This document shows positions 57,064-64,000 of a stretch of 64,000 bases of DNA, in pieces; positions within the stretch are counted from its first letter, which is position 1; each line of letters begins with the position of its first letter. The notes under the pieces were generated by a model. The model made no database searches, was not told where the DNA came from, and was given only the letters and a program-made list of their open reading frames with translations. The stretch covers positions 490,799,763 through 490,863,762 of the forward strand of contig NC_058524.1 in assembly GCF_904849725.1 (NCBI RefSeq), given 5' to 3'. The position numbers and the translations under genes are program-made. The DNA is from Hordeum vulgare subsp. vulgare (lineage: Eukaryota > Streptophyta > Magnoliopsida > Poales > Poaceae).

Positions 57064-58222
57064 TCGAAAATTTACACAATTGAGGAATCTCGTGAAGAAT
57101 TTAGTGTCTTAGTGAAATTCATCAAGTGTTCTAGACATGGGTGTGCACAGCTGAGAGAATTTCTGAGGAAAAACTGATTTCACGAATCTAAAGAGAATAA
57201 AGAGGTCAACACGGGCAATAAAATAGGATTTTATTTACCATGTGTGAAGAACACGATGAACTAAAGTAGTAAAAGAAGAAGTTATTCGGTCTAGATGTTC
57301 AGTGCCCTAACTTGGCGACTGAAGACATCTATGGCAGCGGCGGAGGAAGATGTTCCGCAGTCGGTGTGAGTCCAGCGACGAAGAGGGCAAGGCAGTGAAG
57401 CTTTTCCTCACCGGCGATGAAGATGCTAGTGGCGGCGCTAGGGTTTGAGCTCGAGCGGAGAAGTCGAGAGGAAGAGAAGAGTTTTGACTGAGGGGGGTAA
57501 GGGGCTATTTATAGCTCAGGTGAAAATTGGTCCGGGCCGAAACTTTCGGACCGAACTGCCTTGCCCCTTCGTCTTGGCATGACACGTGCTACCCACGATC
57601 AAAGCGGTGGAGATCGTGGTTATCTGAACGTGAGTAGTGGGTGCGGTTACTGTGGCAACATTCAAAATAATTATGAATTTTGAGGATTTCGTTGCAAAGC
57701 CCTCAGCTGACAAGGACTCAATGAGAATTTTTGAATAAGTGTCAAACAGAATGCATATGAAGAATTGAGAATAGACTGAGTTGAGCTTAGCATAGAGGGG
57801 AGTCGGGTCCGATCACATTCACTTAGAAGAAATTTCAAATTGAAGACCGAGCAATAAGTGAATGTTGTTGACGACATTGAAAGCTCAATATATATATATA
57901 GTAAAATGAAGATCATCACAAAAAGTTTTGAAGAATTTGGAAAATTTCAAGACTTTGAAAATTTTGAGGATTTTGTGACAAAGTCCCAGATTGAAGAATT
58001 TCAACTTTGAAGAATTTTGAAGTTGGGTGGTGGCGTGACCCAATGTAAATGAATGATGATTTCAGGCACCGCGTACAATTGTCGTAGGGCCCTAAGAACC
58101 AAATTATTCATTGTTTTCTTCACACTTAGAGTGATATTCTTCATTGATTGAAGAAAATCATTACTTTGTGTGTTGCACATCTAAGTCATCAATTTTGCAT
58201 AAGTGTCAGGATGTGTGCATGT
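57064..58222 (-). other. Spacer of M2 between pol and 3' ORF
   Basis: About 1.16 kb, collinear with the M1 spacer: the conserved gcgtacaattgtcgtagggccct block (plus, about 58072-58094), AT-rich DNA, the G-box/TATA unit, a GC-rich leader with aaccctagcgcc (57445-57434) and a possible splice donor TGGTAAATAAAA (GT at 57238-57237). No other gene is seen. Confidence 0.7.
57501..57588 (-). promoter_or_regulatory. Internal promoter-like region of M2 (G-box plus TATA)
   Basis: Minus strand: CACGTG within GCACGTGTCATG (57588-57583), then 70 nt downstream TATAAATA (57513-57506) in the context GAGCTATAAATAGCCCC. The AACCCTAGCGCC leader motif is 61 nt further on. Order and spacing match M1. The TATA context also resembles the M1 LTR promoter (GGCTATAAATAGCC). 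Confidence 0.62.
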
Positions 58223-61200
58223 TTACAAGACATTCGAAGATTCTAGGATATTTAGCTCACACCGCAACTTGCAAAACCTTCTCTCGTCCAAGGGCTTTGT
58301 GAAGATATCTGCTAGTTGATCATAAATCTTCACATTGTCGATGACGATGTTTCCCTTGAGGACATGGTCTCGAAGAACATGATGACGAATCTGGATGTGC
58401 TTGGTCTTTGAGTGTTGTACTGGGTTGTAGGCGATCTTGATTGCACTCTCATTGTCACAATAGAGGGGCACATTCTTCATGTTGATGTCGTAGTCTCTGA
58501 GGGTTTTCTTCATCCATATCAGTTGAGCACAGCAAGATCTAGCAGCAATGTATTCAGCTTCAACAGTGGAGAGTGACACACAGTTCTGCTTCTTTGAGTA
58601 CCAACAGACTAATGATCTTCCGAGGATATGGCATATGCCTGATGTTGACTTGCGATCCACACGGTCACCAACATAATCAGAATTAGAATATCCAACGAGG
58701 TGAAGATTTGAGCCCTTGGGGTACCATAATCCTAGTGTTGGTGTGTGAGCTAGATATCGAAGAATATGTTTCACAGCCTTATGGTCACACCTTCGGTTTT
58801 GCTTGCAAACGAGCACACATGCAAACACTAAGCATAATATCTGGTCTGGATGCACATAGGTACAGTAACGAGCCAATCATAGAACGATATACCTACTGAT
58901 CGAAATCTTTACCATTTTCGTTAGTGCACGTTGGTAGGCATAGGAATCTTGACGCCTTTGCATTAATGCATGCCGAATTTCCTCATAATATCCTTGAGGT
59001 ATTTCTCCTGAGATATGAAGACGTCATTGCGTTGTTGACGAATTTGCAGATCTAAGAAGAACTTCAGCTCCCCCATCATGGACATTTGATATTCTTCACC
59101 CATCATGTAGGCAAATTCATCACTATAACGTTTGTCAGTACAACCAAAAATAATGTCGTCGACATATATTTGGCACATAAATAGTTCATTGTCATAGGAT
59201 TTTGTGAAAAAAGTAGGATCAAGTGAACTAGGTTTGAAGCCTTTCTTCATGAGGAATTCCTTCAATGTATCATACCACGCCCGAGGGGCTTGCTTGAGGC
59301 CATAGAGTGCCTTTTTGAGTCTGAAGACTTTGTCAGGATGCTTCGGGTCTTCAAAACCTAGGGGCTGAGCAACACATACTTATTCCTCAAGCTTACCATT
59401 GAGGAATGCACTTTTCACATCCATTTGATATAGAGTAATATTGTGATGGTTAGCATAAGCAAGTAATATTAGAATAGCTACAAGTCTAGCAACAGGTACA
59501 AAAAAATCACCGAAGTCAATTCCTTCAACCTGAGTGTACCTTGGGCTACAAGTCGTGCCTTGTTCCTCACAACCTGACCATCCTCATCTTGCTTGTTTTG
59601 GTAAATCCACTTGGTACCGATGATATTGTGCTTGCGAGGATCTGGTCTTTTGATGAGTTCTCATACGTCATTTAGCTTGAACTGAAGAAGTTTATCTTGC
59701 ATGGCTTGAATCCACTCAGGTTCCATGAAGGCTTCAGCAACTTTTGAGGGTTCTATGATAGACACAAACGAGGAATGCCCACAAAAGTTAACTAAATGTG
59801 AAGCTTTTGAGCGAGTGAGAGGACTGACGCATTGATGTCATCGAGGATTTTGTCAAGTTCCACTTCATTTGCAATCCTTGGATGAGCTGGTTGAAGACTT
59901 TGCTTGGGCTGAGGAATTTGATCTATAGCATTTTCCTCAGGTGCACCTGCTTGAATTTCCTCAGTATTGGGTACGACTTACTCAACAAGGGGTTGTTCCT
60001 CAGTAGGAATGATATCTTCAGTAGCTTTGAGCTTGATGGCTTCCTCAGGAGGTAATTTATCTGGCATAGGAGGCAGTTGCTCTCTTTGCGAGCAATTAGT
60101 TTCATCGAACCGCACATCTACAGTTTCAACAACCTTGTTGTGATAGGTGTTGAAGACTCTGTAGGTGTGCGAGTCCTTTCCAGAACCAAGCATAAAACCA
60201 TCATGTGCTTTAGGTGCAAACTTGGATATACGGTGAGGATCTCTAATCCAGCATCTTGCACCAAAGACTTTGAAATAACTTACATTGGGTTTCTTTTCAG
60301 TGAGGAGTTCATATGAGGTTTCCTTGAGGAATTTGTGAAGATATACCCGGTTGATGATGTGGCAATCAGTGTTGATTGCTTCAGGCCAGAAGCGACGAGG
60401 AGTCTGGTATTCTTCAAGCATAGTCTGTGCCATTTCAACCAGAGTCATGTTCTTGCGTTCAACGACACCATTCTGTTGAGGAGTATAAGGAGCAGACAAT
60501 TCATGACTAATACCAAGTTCATCAAGATAATCATCAAGACTAGTATTTTTGAATTATGTCCTATTGTCACTCCTGATGTGTTTGATATTGACGCCGAAGT
60601 TCGTCGAGGCCCTTGAGGAACATAGTTTTGAAGACTTCGTGCACTTCAGTTTTATACAGAATGATGTGTACCCAAGTATAACGAGAATAGTCATGAACGA
60701 TGACGAAGCCATATAAATATGTTGCGTTGGTCAAAATAGCATAATGAGCAGGTCCAAACAGATCCATGTGAAGCAATTCAAACGGACGAGTAGTAGTCAT
60801 GATAGTCTTCGAGGGGTGTTTGGATCTGGTTATTTTTCCATACTCACGAGCACTGGAAAGATGGTCCTTGAGGAATTTGACAGATTCGATGTGAATTACA
60901 TGCTTCTTCTTCGCGAGTGTGTGCAAATTCCTCATTCCTGCATGACCAAGTCGTCGATGCCATAGCCAGCCCTCTGAGGTTTTTGCTAGTAAGCATGTGG
61001 CTGGTTGAGGACTTGTGGAAAAAACAACAATATACAAATCTCCTCTCCTAAAGCCTTAGAGGACTTTGGATTTGTCAGATTCCATGATGACTACACATCT
61101 ATATTTTCCAAAGATGACAATCATATCAAGATCACAAAGCATTGAGACTGACACGAGGGTAAACCCAAGGGATTCGACAAGCATGACTTTGTCCATGTGA

Positions 61201-61382
61201 CGGTCCTTGGAGATAGCCACTTTACCAAGTCCCAATACCTTGCTTTTACATTTACCAGCGTAAGTGATTTGCTTCAGTGGTGATGGAGTCAGTGGCATAT
61301 TGATCAACAAGATTTTGTCACCAGTCATGTGATTTGTGCAACCACTGTCAAGAACCCATTCTATATTCTTGGGTTTGTCATC
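58223..61382 (-). pseudogene. pol: pol of M2: protease, integrase, RT, RNase H
   Basis: Begins at about 61382 (DDKPKN) with the protease motif VLDSGCTNHM. Integrase pieces (61328-61056, 61037-60567, 60499-59978) show WHRRLGHAGM, LHMDLFGP and a retained catalytic Glu in QNGVVERKN. The block around the second Asp has a TAA at 60556-60554. The RT N-terminal part (59977-59266) is in changing frames; YVDD is intact in 59265-58963. RNase H (58876-58223) has STVEAEYIAA and DNESAIKIA. Inactive through many stops and frameshifts. Confidence 0.88.
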
Positions 61383-61625
61383 CTGCAGATGAATTAGTAC
61401 AGCTTACAATCTCATATGCTTCAGACTTGAAGTATATGATATCAATTTCATCAGATAAGAATTTCATTATAAACAGTAAATTTGAGGACGTGTGAAATGT
61501 TATCATTTCAGTATTTTTAGCTTGCGTCCAATCAAGCAATTTCCTCAGGTCTCCAGCAAATTCTTCAGATGATGACTTTCATCTCGAGACTTGACCTACA
61601 CAAGTGATTAGTTCAATTTCTTCAC
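61383..61625 (-). other. Candidate gag-pol intron in M2
   Basis: Donor-like GTGAAG at 61625 after the same MWV residues as in M1, and acceptor-like TTCATCTGCAG ending at 61383. The length is 243 bp against 242 in M1, and the phase-0 acceptor continues directly into the protease frame. Confidence 0.5.
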
Positions 61626-64000
61626 CACCCACATCTGAAGGGGTGGAAAAGAGTTCATCATTTTGCGAGCACCATATGAGAATGGAGGCATTGAAGCTAA
61701 TGCACTTCTTTTCACAATAGTGGGCTTAGAGTAATCAAAGGAATAGGCAGAGAAATTTTTCAAGGACTTATGAACATAATGATTTCAGGAATAACACTCA
61801 TATTCATGTCCCTTTCATTTTCCCTGCATATCAGAAGCATTAGTGCGAGTACGAGCATAATATTGACCTTTTGAGGAATTTGATCCTCGTGAAAACTTTG
61901 GTCCACTTGAGGAATTTGATCTAGGGTTCTGGTTCTTCACTGGTGGTGCCATGAGGACATTCACGTGAAGATTTTCCAAGCAATTTTGGGGACCCGGATT
62001 TTCCTCAAGGGTGTTCCATTCCTGCATTTAGTTCCAACATATCAAGCAAATACTTCACCAAATTGATTTTTGAATAGTTTATAGTTGGAGTCAAATGACT
62101 CATCACAGGAATAGGACATTTCACATGCAAAGCCTTTAGCAGCAACCCGTGAGGTTTTGGGGTGCTCGGGTTTCCACTCTGATCCATCGGCATTCAATTT
62201 CCTCTCAAAGGCAATGCCTTATTTCCTAGGGTTCGTGTTCAGAATCTGCTTTCTGAGCACATCGCAAAGGGTTTGATGCCCTTTGAGACTTTTGTATATG
62301 CCTGTCACATACAATTCCTTCAACCCTGCATTTTCATTAGTAGCATTTGTGGTTTCCTCAAGTGAAGAATTTGATACCACATGAACAGTTGAAGAATTTG
62401 TAGTGATAGAAGCATTTGATGATTCTGGTGAAGAATTAACAGTTTCACACTCGATGCATTTCAGACGTGGTGGAATGAATTCAACCTGAGCGGTACTGAT
62501 CTGTTCAGCAAGCAATGAATCATTTTCCATTCGAAGATCGTCATGAGACATTCTCAACTTTTCAAGATCAAGCTTCCTTTGAAGAAATTCATAGGAAAGT
62601 TTCTCATGATCAGCCAAGAGTGTGCCATAACGATCTTGAAGACTATCAAATCTAGACTAGAGACATTTTACATCTTTAGTGAGGACTTGAGTACGATTCA
62701 TTTCATCGTTCAACAGATCATCGCTTCTGTCTAGTTGTCTCTGAAGCTTTTCCATGGCACTTTATTGCTTAGTGGCAATGTTGGCAAGTTTATAGTAACT
62801 GGGTTTTTGATAATCATCACGTTCACAGTCACTAGAATCAGAGGAGGAAGTATGGTTTGGTACCTTTGAACCTTTTGCCATGAAGCAATAGGTTGGAGCG
62901 AAGTCACCAGCATATTCATCAGTATAGATAGTTGTCATTTTCTTCAAGGTTGAATATTGACTTGCTCACGAATGTGGTAGCCAGTGCACGACTTGCCACA
63001 CCAGACTTAGACTCCATTTCAGAACCTTCCTCTTCATCACATTCCTCAGATTCTTCTTCAGAATCCATTTCCTTGCCAATGAGTGCCCGAGCCTTTCTGA
63101 AACTGGTCTTCTTGTGCGATGAGGACTTTGAAGATGAGGATTTTGAAGATTTCTTATTTTTTTCGAGTCATCAGAACTTTCATCCTTGTATTTCTTATCC
63201 TTGATTCTTTCACACAGCGAGGACAATCAGCAATGTAGTGATCAAATTTCTTGCATTTGTGGCAGGTTCTTTTCTAGTAGTCCTCGGATGAAGATTATGA
63301 TTTCCTCATATCTCTTCTTGAAGATTTTTGGAACTGGCCATGCTTTGTGAACTTCTGGAATTTCCTCACGAGCATTGCAAGTTCCTGTCCAAGTTCTTCA
63401 GGGTCACCAATACTGCAATCCGAGTCTTCTTCAGATGAGGAAATAGCCTTAGCCTTCAGCACACGAGGTCTTGAGTAGCTTGGTCCATACAGATCTCTCT
63501 TTTCTTCTTGTTGTAATTCATGAGTATTGAGTCTCTCAAGTATATCACCAGGATCAAGCATCGTGTAGTCTCTTCGTTCTTGAATCATCAGAACCAGTGT
63601 GTCAAATGATGGATCAAGAGATCTTAGCAGTTTCTTCACAACTTCATGGTTAGTGATGTCTCTAGCTCCCAGTGCTTGCAGTTCATTTGAGATGTCAATG
63701 AGGTGATCAAAGCTATCTTGGTAGCTTTTATTCTCAAGCCTCTTGAAGTGATTGAAGAGATTGCGAACAACACTAACACGAGAGTCATGTTTTGTTGAGA
63801 CTCCCTCATTGACCTTGGACAACCTATCCCAGATAAGCTTAGTTGTGCCCAAAGCACTCACTCTGACATACTGACCTTTGCCCGTATGGCCGCAGATGAT
63901 ATTCTTCGCTTGCGAGTCAAGTTGCTTGAACTTCTTCACATCAGCAGTAGAGATAGTAGCAGTGATGCATGGAATACCATTTTCCACAATATACCAGAGA
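61626..64000 (-). pseudogene. gag: gag of M2 (N-terminus outside window)
   Basis: Capsid-like region in 63987-63295 (for example KKLLRSLDPSFDTL). A zinc knuckle follows in another frame around 63270-63210, then the acidic segment (62947-62762), coiled coil and GIYKSLKGHQ block (62617-62219), and tail fragments (62193-61815). At least four frame changes and several stops interrupt it. The frame is open at the right edge, so the start lies beyond 64000. Confidence 0.85.

Larger units (their letters stand above)
51554..64000 (-). mobile_element. M2: second Maximus-like Sirevirus (partial)
   Basis: Same order as M1 on the minus strand, from 3' LTR (51554-52959) to gag, which runs off the right edge. 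The 5' LTR, PBS and gag start are outside the window. It is clearly more decayed than M1: frames change repeatedly in gag, pol and the 3' ORF. It inserted into the 5' LTR of element C, so its second TSD copy should be tttcc. Confidence 0.93.

Overview
The window is plant nuclear DNA made almost entirely of nested LTR retrotransposons. It suggests a Triticeae grass (wheat, barley, rye or a relative). The pointers are an Angela/WIS/BARE-1 type copia element with the characteristic terminal sequence, a Sukkula-type LTR end, Athila-lineage gypsy elements, and Sirevirus-lineage copia elements of about 14 kb with an extra 3' gene. I see no intact host gene, rRNA, true tRNA or CRISPR array. Family names are from memory of the sequences and should be confirmed against a Triticeae repeat library; structures, junctions and target-site duplications (TSDs) are read directly.

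Layout. 1-980: 3' end of a plus-strand Sirevirus-like element (polypurine tract plus truncated LTR). 981-1592: unassigned GC-rich segment with an AC/AT microsatellite. 1593-1863 and 13718-14285: two pieces of a minus-strand Angela-type element, separated by a plus-strand Athila-lineage element (1864-13711). That element has LTR, degraded gag-pol, a small intact 3' ORF and a second LTR, followed unexpectedly by a second internal start. A different gypsy solo LTR (2183-3694) sits in its first LTR. 14286-15556: truncated minus-strand gypsy LTR. 15557-51553: a minus-strand Sirevirus-like host element, here called C, split into three by younger insertions. C keeps gag and a 3' ORF but shows no pol.

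Insertions into C: (i) a complete 14,405-bp Maximus-like Sirevirus, M1 (20021-34425, TSD cttgc); (ii) a Sukkula-type solo LTR (36666-51426), which carries an Angela-type solo LTR (38122-48798, TSD catgc), which in turn carries a full-length Angela-type element B (38226-47077, TSD ccttg); (iii) a second Maximus-like copy, M2 (51554 to beyond the right edge), inside the 5' LTR of C.

How the genes work together: each element encodes gag and, except C, protease, integrase, reverse transcriptase and RNase H for its own copying. All gag-pol sets here are broken by stops, frameshifts or lost catalytic residues. The most interesting observation is in the Sirevirus-type elements. Between pol and the 3' ORF, M1 and M2 both carry what looks like a complete host-style promoter (G-box about 70 nt upstream of a TATA box, then a GC-rich leader and a possible leader splice donor). 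C has a TATA box and GC-rich leader in the same place. Both Maximus copies also share a roughly 242-bp GT-AG interval between gag and protease whose removal would join the two frames in phase.
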